NCBI RefSeq assembly: GCF_001586255.1
Contig: NZ_CP014544.1
Location: 186,001 to 250,000, forward strand
DNA length: 64,000 bases
Direction of reading: 5' to 3'
Source of the DNA: Zhongshania aliphaticivorans
Lineage (GTDB): Bacteria; Pseudomonadota; Gammaproteobacteria; Pseudomonadales; Spongiibacteraceae
Position 1 is the first letter of the stretch, and the number at the start of each line of letters is the position of its first letter. The translations under genes were made by a program, and so were the position numbers. The notes beneath the pieces are model-generated. The model saw nothing but the letters and a program-made list of their open reading frames with translations, was not told the DNA's origin and did no database searches. Of the stretch, positions 36,195 through 46,441 are shown one piece after another.

Positions 36195-37634
36195 GTGAAT
36201 ACTGAAAGAGTGAATTTGACCACCAACCTGCCGCAATCAGGTTTTATTCGTCAGCATCACTCCATGTTAATGGCGGTGCATCAACTAACAGATGTGCTGT
36301 TAATTTGGGGTATATTGGCGTTGCTTGTTAGCGTTGCCGATTATGGTTGGGCGGTGTGTTATCAAATTGCTGCCTTTTTAAGTTCAATTTGTTACCACAT
36401 ATTTGCCCATAAAAACGGCCTGTATTTTTCATGGCGCGGGCAATCACTGTTTACCGAAGTAAAAACCGTGATTGCCACGTGGCTGGTGGTGCTGGGTGCA
36501 TTGTTAACGGTTGTTTTTGTATTTGAATTAAGCGAATCCTATGGCGGCGGTGTAATGATTGCCTGGGCGCTGGCCGTGCCGGTAGCAATCAGCTTTTATC
36601 GTGTGTCTGCCCGCATTGTGCTTAGAGAAATACGCCGCACTGGTGTTAACACTCGCCGAGTTGCCATAGTTGGTGCAAAAGAACCCGGCCTAACTCTGGC
36701 AAGAAGCATTTTGCAAAGTGCATGGATGGGCTTAGATGTTGCCGGATTTTTTGATAACCGCGTAATTGTGGGTGCTAAACCGCTAGATGGCGAAAACCTG
36801 CAGGTACTTGGCGACATCGAGTTTTTAAAAGCTCAGGCCCGCGCAGGCGAGTTCGACGACATCTACATCGCCCTGCCAATGCGCGAAGAAGAAACCATAA
36901 AAGACTTGGTAGAATACCTCGCTAACAGCTCTTGCTGTGTTCACATAGTGCCAGACGTGTTTACCTTTAAAATGCTTAATGCCCGCAGCCGCGAAATTGG
37001 TGGCCTGCCGGTAGTCAGTGTTTACGACACCCCCTTTGATTCATTCGATGCAATCGTAAAGCGTTTAGAAGACGTCACGCTCGCCTCAATAATCTTGTGC
37101 CTTATTGCCATTCCAATGCTCTTTATAGCTGCTGCGGTTAAGTTCACCTCTAAAGGCCCTGTTATATTTAAGCAGCGGCGCTACGGTATTAATGGCGAAG
37201 AGATAATGGTGTGGAAGTTCCGCTCAATGACCACCTGTGACAATGGCGATGTGGTTGTGCAGGCCACCAAAAATGATGCGCGAATTACCAAACTGGGCGC
37301 CTTCCTGCGTAAAACATCCTTGGATGAATTGCCGCAATTCATTAATGTGCTCCAGGGGCAAATGAGCATAGTTGGGCCACGGCCCCACGCTGTGGCGCAC
37401 AATGAGCTTTACCGAGACAAAATCAGTGGTTATATGCAGCGTCATTTAGTCAAGCCTGGCATTACCGGTTGGGCGCAGGTGAATGGCTGGCGAGGTGAGA
37501 CGGATACGCTGGAGAAGATGCAGAAACGGGTGGAGTTTGATTTGTTTTATATTCGGAATTGGTCGGTTTGGATGGATATTACCATTGTTCTAAAAACAGT
37601 TTTTAAAGGATTTGTCAGCAAAAGCGCTTATTAA
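36195..37634 (+). CDS. Undecaprenyl-phosphate glycosylphosphotransferase (WcaJ-like)
   Basis: A 479-residue polyprenyl phosphotransferase that starts repeat-unit assembly by placing a sugar phosphate, probably glucose-1-phosphate, on undecaprenyl phosphate. About four membrane helices in the first 120 residues are followed by a Rossmann-like domain (RRVAIVGAKEPGL), a further membrane helix near residue 300 (IILCLIAIPMLFIAAAV) and the catalytic bacterial-sugar-transferase domain with VWKFRSMTT, RKTSLDELPQFINVLQG, MSIVGPRPHA and KPGITGWAQVNGWRGET. The start is GTG with GAGGG upstream. It is the first gene of the rightward block. Confidence 0.93.
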   Translation: MNTERVNLTTNLPQSGFIRQHHSMLMAVHQLTDVLLIWGILALLVSVADYGWAVCYQIAAFLSSICYHIFAHKNGLYFSWRGQSLFTEVKTVIATWLVVLGALLTVVFVFELSESYGGGVMIAWALAVPVAISFYRVSARIVLREIRRTGVNTRRVAIVGAKEPGLTLARSILQSAWMGLDVAGFFDNRVIVGAKPLDGENLQVLGDIEFLKAQARAGEFDDIYIALPMREEETIKDLVEYLANSSCCVHIVPDVFTFKMLNARSREIGGLPVVSVYDTPFDSFDAIVKRLEDVTLASIILCLIAIPMLFIAAAVKFTSKGPVIFKQRRYGINGEEIMVWKFRSMTTCDNGDVVVQATKNDARITKLGAFLRKTSLDELPQFINVLQGQMSIVGPRPHAVAHNELYRDKISGYMQRHLVKPGITGWAQVNGWRGETDTLEKMQKRVEFDLFYIRNWSVWMDITIVLKTVFKGFVSKSAY

Positions 37635-37683
37635 ATATGGGCTATTTTTTCTAGTGGCAGTGGAATAGTATTGAGGAGGGGGG

Positions 37684-38346
37684 GTGCTGGGTCGATTTTT
37701 TCAAGGTTTATTAAGTCCTGAGCAAATAATTAACCTAAAAAAGAAGAGGGCAATATTGGAATGCCCTCGTCGGTGTCACGTAGCTACTAAATCAATCTTT
37801 GTTCATGTGCCTAAGGCAGCAGGAATTTCTGTAGTGAATTCGATATATGGTGTTGATGAATCGACGCATGATTCATGGAGGGAGCATCGGCTGCGTAGTA
37901 AATATTTATGGAATAAAGCTTTTAAATTCTCATTCGTTCGTGATCCAGTTGATCGAATGATTTCTGCCTATTATTACTTGATGGCGGGAGGTCGTACCTA
38001 TTCTGATAAATATTGGAAGGCTAATTATTTAGCAGAATTTGATGATTTGAATCATTTTGTTCTCGGGGGGGGCTTGGAGCGAGCAGTAAACTATGCAGAA
38101 CATTTTTATCCACAGAGTTATTTTTTGTGTAATAAAAACAATGAGATAATGGTCGATTTTGTTGGGAGATATGAGAATTTAGAGGCGGACTTTAAGTATG
38201 TGGCAGATAGGATATTTGGAGGTGATCTGCAGCTATCATTTAAAAATGTTAATGCCTCTAATAAAACTGACGGCTTAAGTGAAGAGGCTGAGAAAATGGT
38301 TCGAAGCATATATTGCAATGATTTTATGGTGTTTGACTACAAGTGA
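37684..38346 (+). CDS. Sulfotransferase family 2 protein
   Basis: A 220-residue PAPS-dependent sulfotransferase. The 5'-phosphosulfate loop is IFVHVPKAAGISV and the 3'-phosphate motif is FSFVRDPVDRMISAYYY, both typical of the Sulfotransfer_2 family, which modifies carbohydrates. It starts at GTG after GAGGAGG. In this locus it probably adds sulfate to the repeat unit or the growing polymer. The DNA from here to about 42690 is visibly AT-rich compared with wcaJ and rfbB, suggesting separate acquisition. Confidence 0.85.
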   Translation: MLGRFFQGLLSPEQIINLKKKRAILECPRRCHVATKSIFVHVPKAAGISVVNSIYGVDESTHDSWREHRLRSKYLWNKAFKFSFVRDPVDRMISAYYYLMAGGRTYSDKYWKANYLAEFDDLNHFVLGGGLERAVNYAEHFYPQSYFLCNKNNEIMVDFVGRYENLEADFKYVADRIFGGDLQLSFKNVNASNKTDGLSEEAEKMVRSIYCNDFMVFDYK

Positions 38347-39632
38347 TATTTTTAATTGAGCTGGTATTTTTGTTTTTGCTGGCAATAAATTTGTATTTTA
38401 TATCTAGGCGAAAGTATTCTTTTACGCTCTTCTGTGTGCCACTGTACTTAGTTTTTTCAGACTACCTTCTTTTTTTTTCCGGGTATGGACTGGGGGAGGT
38501 TAGTGTTGCCAAAATTTTTGTTGAGTTAGTGTTTGTTCAGGTTTTCTTGTGTTATTTGTTTCGTCGTGGCGGTAGGTTGACGGGGCAGGGTTTTGTTTTG
38601 TTTCTCTTTGTAGCTTCCGCTTTGCTGTTGGTGTGGGGGGCGGGGCAAAATGGATTTGTCTCAGCAGTTAATGGGTGGAGAAGCATATTCCTGTATATTT
38701 TTTTGGCAGAGATGATTGTCCATGATGCTGGGGATAAGCTTTCTTTGAATGCATTTGTAAATGGAATAATCTTTGTTTGTGTCGCAAATGGGCTAATAGC
38801 GATTTATCAATATTATTCCTATGATGGGAATATTGAAAGCACTTGGCGCTACGAACTGATACAAGCATCTTGGGAGTATAGTCAAATAGAATGGCACGAG
38901 AGGTTTATGTCGTACCAGCTAGAACGTGATGAAAAGCTGAGAGCTTCTGGTTTAATGAATTCCGCTTTGCTCTTTGGGTTTGTTGCTAGTTTGGCATTTG
39001 TTCTGTGCGTAAGGGGTTTTCTTGTTTTTAAGAGTAAGGGAGCAAGATTTGCTTTTATTTTAGCCGGGGGCGTGTTGATCTTGTCTGTGCATGTAAGTCA
39101 AGTTCGTACCGCAATTTTTGTTATAGTATTTTCAGCCTTATACGCCTCGTATTTCGATAGGATAAAAAGCAAGGCGGTGTTTGGAGTTGCAGCTTTCCTT
39201 CTCGCGCCAATTTTTATCTTGTTTGTCGGCTATTTCTTTTCCGCACTGTTAGATTCATCTGCCCAAGGTCGAGTGCTGCAATACTATGATGCAATTTCTT
39301 CAGTTTCGCTAATGGGAGAGGGATTGGGTAAATATGTTGGTCGATTTGATTCATTTTATGTTTACTCGTTTCGGGAGCTGGGTGTTTTTTCGATCTTGCC
39401 AATTTGGTATTTGGTAAGGGCGATCAGTAGGGTAAATTACGATGTGCATCGCCAAATGAAAAAAAACGATAAGCGGGCATTTTCGTTGATGATGGCGTTG
39501 ATTTTGTCTCTTTCTTCGGTAATGGCGGTGCAGCATACGGCAGGGTCTGTTTTTTATTTCTGCATAGTATTTCTTCTTTGTGTGAGTGGGTCAAATGAAT
39601 TACCGAATCGCGTTCATCGTAGTGCTATATAA
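38343..39632 (+). CDS. Putative polysaccharide polymerase (Wzy-like membrane protein)
   Basis: A 429-residue integral membrane protein with about ten to twelve hydrophobic segments and a large loop between about residues 160 and 200 (rich in Trp, Tyr and Glu). A late Arg-containing segment (SQVRTAIFVIVFS) and GEGLGKYVGRFDS resemble O-antigen polymerases and ligases. The GTG start overlaps the preceding stop by four bases (GTGA), indicating translational coupling. Wzy proteins are poorly conserved, so the call rests on topology and on position between a sulfotransferase and glycosyltransferases. Confidence 0.65.
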   Translation: MIFLIELVFLFLLAINLYFISRRKYSFTLFCVPLYLVFSDYLLFFSGYGLGEVSVAKIFVELVFVQVFLCYLFRRGGRLTGQGFVLFLFVASALLLVWGAGQNGFVSAVNGWRSIFLYIFLAEMIVHDAGDKLSLNAFVNGIIFVCVANGLIAIYQYYSYDGNIESTWRYELIQASWEYSQIEWHERFMSYQLERDEKLRASGLMNSALLFGFVASLAFVLCVRGFLVFKSKGARFAFILAGGVLILSVHVSQVRTAIFVIVFSALYASYFDRIKSKAVFGVAAFLLAPIFILFVGYFFSALLDSSAQGRVLQYYDAISSVSLMGEGLGKYVGRFDSFYVYSFRELGVFSILPIWYLVRAISRVNYDVHRQMKKNDKRAFSLMMALILSLSSVMAVQHTAGSVFYFCIVFLLCVSGSNELPNRVHRSAI

Positions 39633-40437
39633 AATTGACCCTATTGACAGTGAAACTTTGAAATCGATTGAGTCTTGGAACGGAAGCGAGAACGATGTTC
39701 TGCTTGTATGGGATAATAGTAAGAGAGGGTTCGATCTTGATAAATGTGACGTTGGTATAGAGTGTCGAGTTTTTCATACAGGTGAAAATCGGCCGCTATC
39801 AAGCATTTATAATACCCTTGTTACATCTGTCGAGTCCGACTTTTACGTTATTCTCGATGATGATTCAACTTTAAATAATGAGTATTTTTTAGCGCTTAAA
39901 GAATTTTGCAGTAGAGGCGATGCCCGCGTGGGATTACCAATAATAGAATTTAATAACGAGGTAATCTCTCCCGGTGTAGTGCTTGGGGTAAAGGGTCGGA
40001 AGATTAAAAAGGCTGAATTGCTAAGTGGGCCGAAAAATGGTTCCTTGGTTGGAATGATGAGTGGTACGGTGATATCGGAGGACGTATTTAATACGGGTGT
40101 TCGATTTGATGAAAGGCTGACATTTTACGGTGTAGATACAAAGTTTTTTGTTGATGTTTCCAAAAGAAATATTCCAGTTTCCATCTTGGATGTGACGATT
40201 AAGCATGATTCAGCTTTGAGGGGGAATATGGCGGCGAATTCAGAGTACTTGAATAGATTGAGATCGTTAGTGGGAGCTTGGAAATTTGTATTCGAAGGTG
40301 CTAGTTTTCTTAAAATTCGTCTTGTGTTCAGAATTACTTATTTTTCACTTAAATGGTGTGTGTTATTGAAAAGTAGTGCGCCATTATCCCTGTTGAGTGA
40401 GATTCGTGAGCTATTTAAGCGGGGGCAAACGGGGTGA
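39595..40437 (+). CDS. Glycosyltransferase family 2 protein
   Basis: A 280-residue GT-A glycosyltransferase starting at ATG 39595, inside the end of the preceding gene. It begins YRIAFIVVLYKIDP, has the metal-binding ILDDDST motif near residue 90 and a later FDERLTFYGVDTKFFVD segment in the acceptor region. Hydrophobic residues near the C-terminus may attach it to the membrane. Sugar donor and linkage are unknown; rhamnose is plausible given rfbABCD nearby. Confidence 0.82.
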   Translation: MNYRIAFIVVLYKIDPIDSETLKSIESWNGSENDVLLVWDNSKRGFDLDKCDVGIECRVFHTGENRPLSSIYNTLVTSVESDFYVILDDDSTLNNEYFLALKEFCSRGDARVGLPIIEFNNEVISPGVVLGVKGRKIKKAELLSGPKNGSLVGMMSGTVISEDVFNTGVRFDERLTFYGVDTKFFVDVSKRNIPVSILDVTIKHDSALRGNMAANSEYLNRLRSLVGAWKFVFEGASFLKIRLVFRITYFSLKWCVLLKSSAPLSLLSEIRELFKRGQTG

Positions 40438-41609
40438 TTTTGATAGTCCATCAGTCGCTAGAGCTGTATGGCTCGGACAAAAGCATTATTGATATGGCGA
40501 ATTTTTTGCTGTCAAAAACAGATTCGGGAGTGATCTTTTTTCTTCCTGAAGGAAATGGATTGGGATTGGATTATTTGAGGCAGATGCAAAGTCGATATGG
40601 ACATAGGTTGAGAATTTATCAGCTTGATGTATGCAAAGTGGATCGTTCAGCATTTGGTTTGTTGGGTGTGGCTAAATTATTGCGATCGATCTTCTTCATG
40701 CTCTTCTTTGTACTAAGAAATCGCAAAGAATTTGCAGAGGTAAAATTTGTACATACTAATACTGTTGCGGTATTTGGGGGAGTGGTGGTTGCAAGTGTTT
40801 TGAATGTCCCTCATGTGTGGAATGTAAGGGAGATTATTGAAAGGCCAAAACTGGCATCAGTTTTTCTTCGGCTTATGGTGAGGTGTTTTTCTAGGCTTGT
40901 TATTTCTAATTCAGAGGCAACAGGAAGCTGGGTGAGAATTTTTGGAGGGGGGGGGAAATATTTCGTCGTGAATAATGGCGTAAGACCACCGGAAGTAAGT
41001 AGCGGTTCGTTTAATAGATATCGCGATAATTCAAAAGTCATGTTAGGTCTCGTCGGTAGAATAAGTGAATGGAAGGGGCACATGTTTTTGTTGGATATTG
41101 TGTCGGAATTGGTTTCTAGAGGATATAAAGATTTCAAGGTAGTTGTGGTAGGAGATGCCCATTCTGGGAATTTAGAGTTTTTACGGAACTTTAAAGATAA
41201 AATTCAAAGCTTGTCTTTGGTTGAGTTTGTTGAATTAATCCCCTTTGTGGATTCCGTTGGAGATGTATATAAGTCTATCGATATTTTACTTGTTCCTTCT
41301 CTACAACCAGAGCCGTTTGGGCGAGTCGCGGTAGAGGCAATGTCGCTTGGCGTCCCGGTAGTGGCATCGGATGCCGGTGGATTACAGGATATTGTTAAGC
41401 ATGGTGAGTCAGGGTATTTGGTAGAGCCTGCAGATGTTGAGAAATTTGTTGTCGCAATTGGGATTTTAATGGCGGATAGAAGCCTTCGGAGTTCAATGGG
41501 TGAAATGGGAAGTAGGCGTTACCTCGATCGATTTACTGATGAGCAATGCTTTCTACGCTATTTAGAGATATTCGGTGAAATAAATGAATTTAATTATATT
41601 AGGGATTAG
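40434..41609 (+). CDS. Glycosyltransferase family 4 protein
   Basis: A 391-residue GT-B enzyme. The N-terminal domain includes HQSLELYGSDKS; the C-terminal domain has LVGRISEWKGHMFLLDI and the donor-binding segment EPFGRVAVEAMSLGVPVVASDAGG, which holds the conserved E-x7-E pattern. The GTG start overlaps the previous stop (GTGA). It transfers one sugar during repeat-unit synthesis on the cytoplasmic side; the sugar is not evident. Confidence 0.88.
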   Translation: MILIVHQSLELYGSDKSIIDMANFLLSKTDSGVIFFLPEGNGLGLDYLRQMQSRYGHRLRIYQLDVCKVDRSAFGLLGVAKLLRSIFFMLFFVLRNRKEFAEVKFVHTNTVAVFGGVVVASVLNVPHVWNVREIIERPKLASVFLRLMVRCFSRLVISNSEATGSWVRIFGGGGKYFVVNNGVRPPEVSSGSFNRYRDNSKVMLGLVGRISEWKGHMFLLDIVSELVSRGYKDFKVVVVGDAHSGNLEFLRNFKDKIQSLSLVEFVELIPFVDSVGDVYKSIDILLVPSLQPEPFGRVAVEAMSLGVPVVASDAGGLQDIVKHGESGYLVEPADVEKFVVAIGILMADRSLRSSMGEMGSRRYLDRFTDEQCFLRYLEIFGEINEFNYIRD

Positions 41610-42690
41610 AGGTGTTCCCGCTAGCCATGGAGGTTTCGAAACCTTTGCAGAATATCTATGCGGATTTCTGCAGGATCGTGGATGGAATATAATTGTTTAT
41701 TGTCAAGAAGATGGTGTCGGCCCTATTTATGAAAGCGACTGGAATGGCGTTAAGCGCATTCATATCCCAGTAAACAATAGTGGTGCATTAGGTACGGTCA
41801 TTTTTGATTTAAAGTCAGTTATTCACTCTTTACGCCACAACGGCGTGTTTTTAACACTCGGTTATAACACGGCTATTTTTAATCTCTTGCATAGGGTATT
41901 CGGCAAGAAGAACGTTATAAATATGGATGGCATTGAATGGCGTCGCCAGAAATGGAGTGTTGTTGCTAAGTGCTGGTTTTGGGTGAATGAACGCTTAGGT
42001 TGTTGGTTTGGTAATCATCTGGTAGCTGATCACCCTCGTATCGAAGATCATTTAGCGACAAGGGTAAGTTGCGAAAAAATCTCAATGATTCCCTATGGGG
42101 GTCTTGAAGTTTCTTGTGCTGACGAAAATATACTTGCTGAGTTTGACCTTGTAAAAAATGAATACGCTATTGTGATAGCTAGGCCTGAGCCTGAGAATTC
42201 AATTCTTGAGATTGTTAGTGGTTTTTCAAAAAAGAAGAGAGGTAAAAAGCTAGTCGTTCTTGGTAATTACGATAAAGAAAATGCTTATCATCGAGCAGTA
42301 TTAAATGCGGTTTCTGATGAGGTTGTATTCTTGGGTGCTATCTACGATGTCGAGAAGGTAAGCGCCCTTCGGTTCTATAGCACCGCTTATATTCATGGTC
42401 ATCAAGTCGGAGGAACAAATCCTTCTTTAGTTGAGTCAATCGGTGCCGGTAATGCGATAATTGCGCACGACAATCCGTTTAATCGCTGGGTTGCTAAAGA
42501 AGGTGCTATTTACTTTTCTGGTGACTCACAAGCGTCTGATGCGTTTGAGAAGATTTTTCAAAATAAAGAGTTAGTAGAGAAACTTGAAATAAATACGCGT
42601 GAAAATTTTAGGGAAAATTTTCAGTGGGATGATATTTTGGCTCAGTACGAAAAGCTACTATCTAACTACATTGATAAGGACGTTAAATGA
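41584..42690 (+). CDS. DUF1972-type glycosyltransferase (GT4-like)
   Basis: A 368-residue glycosyltransferase. The N-terminal [20 protein letters not shown] is the signature of the DUF1972 group, which includes rhamnosyltransferases of bacterial surface polysaccharides. The donor domain has [16 protein letters not shown] and [19 protein letters not shown]. It overlaps the previous gene by 26 bp and rfbB by four bases (ATGA). Adjacency to the rhamnose genes fits a rhamnosyltransferase role, which is inference. Confidence 0.88.
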   Translation: MNLIILGIRGVPASHGGFETFAEYLCGFLQDRGWNIIVYCQEDGVGPIYESDWNGVKRIHIPVNNSGALGTVIFDLKSVIHSLRHNGVFLTLGYNTAIFNLLHRVFGKKNVINMDGIEWRRQKWSVVAKCWFWVNERLGCWFGNHLVADHPRIEDHLATRVSCEKISMIPYGGLEVSCADENILAEFDLVKNEYAIVIARPEPENSILEIVSGFSKKKRGKKLVVLGNYDKENAYHRAVLNAVSDEVVFLGAIYDVEKVSALRFYSTAYIHGHQVGGTNPSLVESIGAGNAIIAHDNPFNRWVAKEGAIYFSGDSQASDAFEKIFQNKELVEKLEINTRENFRENFQWDDILAQYEKLLSNYIDKDVK

Positions 42691-43760
42691 AGGTTTTAGT
42701 TACTGGCGGTGCAGGCTTTATCGGCAGTGCCGTTGTTCGCCATATTCTGGCAGATACTGATGCCTCGGTAGTCAATGTCGACGCCCTGACCTATGCGGGC
42801 AATCTGGAATCCATTCCCAATGCGCAAGCGTCAGCGCGTTACGCCTTTGCGCAGGTAGATATTTGCGATTTTGCTGCCTTGAGTGCGGTGTTTGCAGAGC
42901 ATCGGCCTGATCTGGTAATGCATCTTGCGGCCGAGAGTCATGTGGATCGTTCCATCGACGGCCCCGGCGCTTTTATCCAGACCAATGTGGTGGGCACCTA
43001 CAATATGCTGGAGGCCGCCCGTCATTATTGGCAGGGTTTAGCGGGTGATAAAAAAGCCGCCTTCCGTTTTCATCATATCTCCACTGATGAAGTCTATGGC
43101 GACCTTCACGGCAGCGATGACCTATTCACCGAAACGACCTCGTATGAACCGAGTTCCCCCTATTCCGCGAGCAAGGCAGGATCTGATCATTTGGTTCGAG
43201 CCTGGGGGCGCACCTTTGGTTTACCCGTTGTGGTTACCAATTGCTCAAACAACTACGGTCCCTACCATTTTCCGGAAAAGCTCGTTCCCCATATTATTTT
43301 GAATGCACTGCACGGCAAGCCCCTGCCGGTGTATGGCGACGGCAGTCAAATCCGCGACTGGCTCTATGTAGAAGACCACGCTCGCGCGCTGTTCAAAGTG
43401 GTAAGCGAAGGGAAGCTGGGCGAAACCTACAATATTGGTGGGCACAACGAGAAGCGCAATATTGAGGTGGTTCACACTATCTGCGACTTGCTGGAAGAGC
43501 TGGCACCAGAAAATGAAAACTCCCGCGCCAGCGGCAAAGGCTTTAAAGACTTAATCACCTTTGTTAAAGACCGCCCTGGCCACGATGCTCGCTACGCCAT
43601 TGACGCCAGCAAAATTCAGCGGGAACTGGGCTGGGTACCTGAAGAGACCTTTGAGTCGGGTATTCGCAAAACCGTGCAGTGGTATTTGGATCATCCCCAG
43701 TGGTGGCAGCGGGTCTTGTCGGGGGATTATAAATTGGATCGGATTGGCGATGGCGGCTGA
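42687..43760 (+). CDS. rfbB: dTDP-glucose 4,6-dehydratase
   Basis: A 357-residue short-chain dehydrogenase, second step of dTDP-L-rhamnose synthesis. The NAD-binding motif is [13 protein letters not shown]; catalytic Tyr and Lys lie in [25 protein letters not shown] is the conserved active-site segment with Thr-Asp-Glu. Base composition returns to the higher GC of the genome core here. The next pathway gene, rfbA, is 632 bp away behind a repeat cluster. Confidence 0.97.
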   Translation: MKVLVTGGAGFIGSAVVRHILADTDASVVNVDALTYAGNLESIPNAQASARYAFAQVDICDFAALSAVFAEHRPDLVMHLAAESHVDRSIDGPGAFIQTNVVGTYNMLEAARHYWQGLAGDKKAAFRFHHISTDEVYGDLHGSDDLFTETTSYEPSSPYSASKAGSDHLVRAWGRTFGLPVVVTNCSNNYGPYHFPEKLVPHIILNALHGKPLPVYGDGSQIRDWLYVEDHARALFKVVSEGKLGETYNIGGHNEKRNIEVVHTICDLLEELAPENENSRASGKGFKDLITFVKDRPGHDARYAIDASKIQRELGWVPEETFESGIRKTVQWYLDHPQWWQRVLSGDYKLDRIGDGG

Positions 43761-43794
43761 GGGCTTGATTGGCGCTCAATGCTGGATGGGAGAC

Positions 43795-44310
43795 GGGAGA
43801 CGCAAAAGTGAGACCCCTGCCTCCGCAGGGGTGACGGTTTTACGCTTTGAATGTTGTCGAGTCATACCTGCGCGTCATCCCTGCGAAGGCAGGGACAGGT
43901 ATCCAAGTGAGCGGAGTGAATGCTTTTTTGGGTTTGGTGTTAGCGTTTAGTTTGAACGCTGCTGCTGAGATGGGCCCCCTGCCTTCGCAGGGGCGGAGTC
44001 CGACCTTCGCAGGAGCGACGAGGTGCTTCGTCATCCCTGAGAAGGTAGGGGCAGGTAGCCATGTACAAAAATACTTCGCCATACCTGCGCAGGCAGGTAT
44101 CCAAGTGAGCGGAGTGAATGCTTTTGGGGTTTGGTGCTACGTTTAGTTTGAACGTTGTTGCTGGGATGGACCCCCTGCCTTCGCAGGGGCGGGGCCCGAC
44201 CTCCGCAGGGGTGACGGGGTGCTTCGTCATACCTGCGCGTCATCCCTGCGAAGGCAGGGACAGGTATCCATGTGAACGGAGTGAATGCTTTTTGGGGTTT
44301 GATACCCGGA
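43795..44310. repeat. REP-like repeat cluster between rfbB and rfbA
   Basis: Hairpins of the family (CCCCTGCCTCCGCAGGGG, ATACCTGCGCAGGCAGGTAT and others) recur with the spacer TGAGCGGAGTGAATGCTTTT, a variant of the GAGCGCAGCGAATGC spacer. In two places (near 43870 and 44230) one hairpin is nested inside another, reading CCTGCGCGTCATCCCTGCG. This cluster lies inside what is normally a continuous rfb operon. Confidence 0.9.
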
Positions 44311-44392
44311 TGACGAGATTAAGGCGTGGCGATGTTCCGCGCACTAAATTTAAATGACGGCTTGATCCATCAGGCCAGTAAAAGGGCGCAGT

Positions 44393-45277
44393 ATGAGCAA
44401 GAAATACAAAGGCATTATTCTCGCGGGAGGCTCCGGTACCCGCTTACACCCGATTACCATAGGTATCTCCAAGCAGTTGCTGCCAATCTACGACAAACCG
44501 ATGATTTACTACCCCTTGTCGGTGCTGATGCTGTCAGGGATTAAAGATATTCTGGTCATCTCCACCCCCACAGATTTACCCGGTTTCCAGCGCTTATTGG
44601 GTGACGGCAGTCAATTTGGCACCAATATCAGCTACGCTGAACAGCCCAGCCCCGACGGCTTGGCCCAGGCCTTCACCATAGGCGCTGATTTCATCGGCAA
44701 TGACAATGTCAGCTTGGTCTTGGGAGACAATATCTTTTACGGTCAGCATTTCTCCGACAATCTGAAAAGCGCCATGGCCAAAGACACCGGCGCCACGGTA
44801 TTTGGCTACCACGTTTCCGACCCGGAGCGCTTTGGCGTGGTGGAGTTTGACGAGGCAGGCAAGGCGATCAGCATTGAAGAGAAGCCTGTCAAAGCCAAGT
44901 CGCCCTATGCGGTGACGGGGCTGTATTTCTACGACAACGACGTGGTTGAGATCGCCCGTAATATCAAGCCCTCTGCGCGGGGCGAGCTGGAAATCACCGA
45001 TATTAATCTCGCCTACCTTGAGCGTGGGGATTTAAATGTGGAAGTGCTGGGGCGCGGCTTTGCCTGGCTGGATACCGGCACTCACGACTCCTTGATTGAT
45101 GCGGGTCAGTTTGTGCAAACCGTAGAGCATCGGCAAGGATTGAAAGTGGCTTGCCTGGAAGAGATAGCATACCACCAGAATTGGATTAATCAGGAAGCCT
45201 TGATGCAGCAGGCAGATGCATTGAAAAAAACTGGTTATGGTCATTACTTAATGAAAGTTGCCCAAGGTTATAGCTAA
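44393..45277 (+). CDS. rfbA: Glucose-1-phosphate thymidylyltransferase
   Basis: A 294-residue nucleotidyltransferase making dTDP-glucose, first step of the rhamnose pathway. The signature [11 protein letters not shown] is at the N-terminus; LGDNIFYG and [23 protein letters not shown] are conserved. Length is normal and the ATG follows a repeat-free stretch of about 80 bp. Confidence 0.97.
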   Translation: MSKKYKGIILAGGSGTRLHPITIGISKQLLPIYDKPMIYYPLSVLMLSGIKDILVISTPTDLPGFQRLLGDGSQFGTNISYAEQPSPDGLAQAFTIGADFIGNDNVSLVLGDNIFYGQHFSDNLKSAMAKDTGATVFGYHVSDPERFGVVEFDEAGKAISIEEKPVKAKSPYAVTGLYFYDNDVVEIARNIKPSARGELEITDINLAYLERGDLNVEVLGRGFAWLDTGTHDSLIDAGQFVQTVEHRQGLKVACLEEIAYHQNWINQEALMQQADALKKTGYGHYLMKVAQGYS

Positions 45278-45357
45278 CAAGAGCTAGGCAGTGGTGCTAA
45301 GTGCTACGTTTGAGTAAATGGTGACTATATCTAATTTAAGCATGGGGCTAAAGGTTT

Positions 45358-46383
45358 GTGAATAAAAATATTAGTATTCTTACGGGGTTAAGAGGCCTTG
45401 CTGCGTTAATTGTTTTTGTCTCACATATGGCAAATCAAGGAATGCTTCCGGCCTTTCTCGGAAATGGTTTTGGGCAGTTGGGTGTAATGATATTCTTTGT
45501 GCTGAGTGGATTCTTGATGGGGTATTTGTATCTTTTCAAAGAGTTTTCCAGTCAGGGGGTAGCTGCATTTGCTTTTTCGCGAATTGGTCGCGTTTTTCCT
45601 CTTTATATTGCAATAGTTATATTGTCATTTTTAATTTCTACGTACATAGACCCAAATTTTCACTATGAAATAAACGATGGATATTCGTTCGCATTAGCGA
45701 CATTGTTTTTGATGGCACCACAAGAATTGTGGACTATACCTGTCGAAGTGCAGTTCTACACATATTTTTGCTTTGTTTGGCTGTTTTTTTGGGTTTTTAA
45801 ATCAAGAAATATTTTGCTAATTATGGCTGTACTTTCTATCGTTCCTAGCCTTGTCACCTATATATTATTGCAAAAATTGTATCCGGTTTTTTCGACGTAT
45901 TCGTTAATGTTTTTTATTGGCATTGGTTTTTCATTTTTTTATAAGAATAGAATAGGTTTTAGGGATCTTTCGGATACATCTAAGTTCGTTTTGGGCATGT
46001 TGAGTGTTTGTCTATTGGTTTTCTCATTACCTTGCCTTCGTCTGAGATTTGGGTTGGTTTTTTCGGATGATTTCTATTTGAGAACTTGGGGTGATCCCGT
46101 AAATTGGATGATAGTCAGTCTGCTTTTTTATTCGTCACTTATTGATTCGCCGAGTTTGAAATTTTTAAATGGAAGGTTTTTTGAGTATTTGGGAAGAATT
46201 TCATATGGGTTTTATCTTCTTCATTACCCTATCATTACGTTTGTAGGGGGGCTGGAAATATATCAAATACTTAAACTTCCAATTGCTTTTTTTGCTGTGA
46301 TGGTTATAGCTAGCTTGTCTTATCGTTTTTTTGAATTGCCAGCTAGCAACTATGTTAAATCATTGAGTTCATCAGGTCAGTAG
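45358..46383 (+). CDS. Acyltransferase 3 family membrane protein
   Basis: A 341-residue integral membrane acyltransferase with about ten membrane helices. It starts ILTGLRGLAALIVFVSHM, with the conserved Arg and His of the family, followed by GVMIFFVLSGFLMGYL. WTIPVEVQFYTYF matches the second conserved region. It probably adds acetyl or another acyl group to the polysaccharide. The start is GTG. The DNA is strongly AT-rich, unlike rfbA and ugd on either side, which suggests later insertion of this gene. Confidence 0.88.
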   Translation: MNKNISILTGLRGLAALIVFVSHMANQGMLPAFLGNGFGQLGVMIFFVLSGFLMGYLYLFKEFSSQGVAAFAFSRIGRVFPLYIAIVILSFLISTYIDPNFHYEINDGYSFALATLFLMAPQELWTIPVEVQFYTYFCFVWLFFWVFKSRNILLIMAVLSIVPSLVTYILLQKLYPVFSTYSLMFFIGIGFSFFYKNRIGFRDLSDTSKFVLGMLSVCLLVFSLPCLRLRFGLVFSDDFYLRTWGDPVNWMIVSLLFYSSLIDSPSLKFLNGRFFEYLGRISYGFYLLHYPIITFVGGLEIYQILKLPIAFFAVMVIASLSYRFFELPASNYVKSLSSSGQ

Positions 46384-46441
46384 TAGATGACTTTGTTGTA
46401 TTACTCTGTTAGTGGGTATGGGTGTAAGGCTGGGGAGTTAT

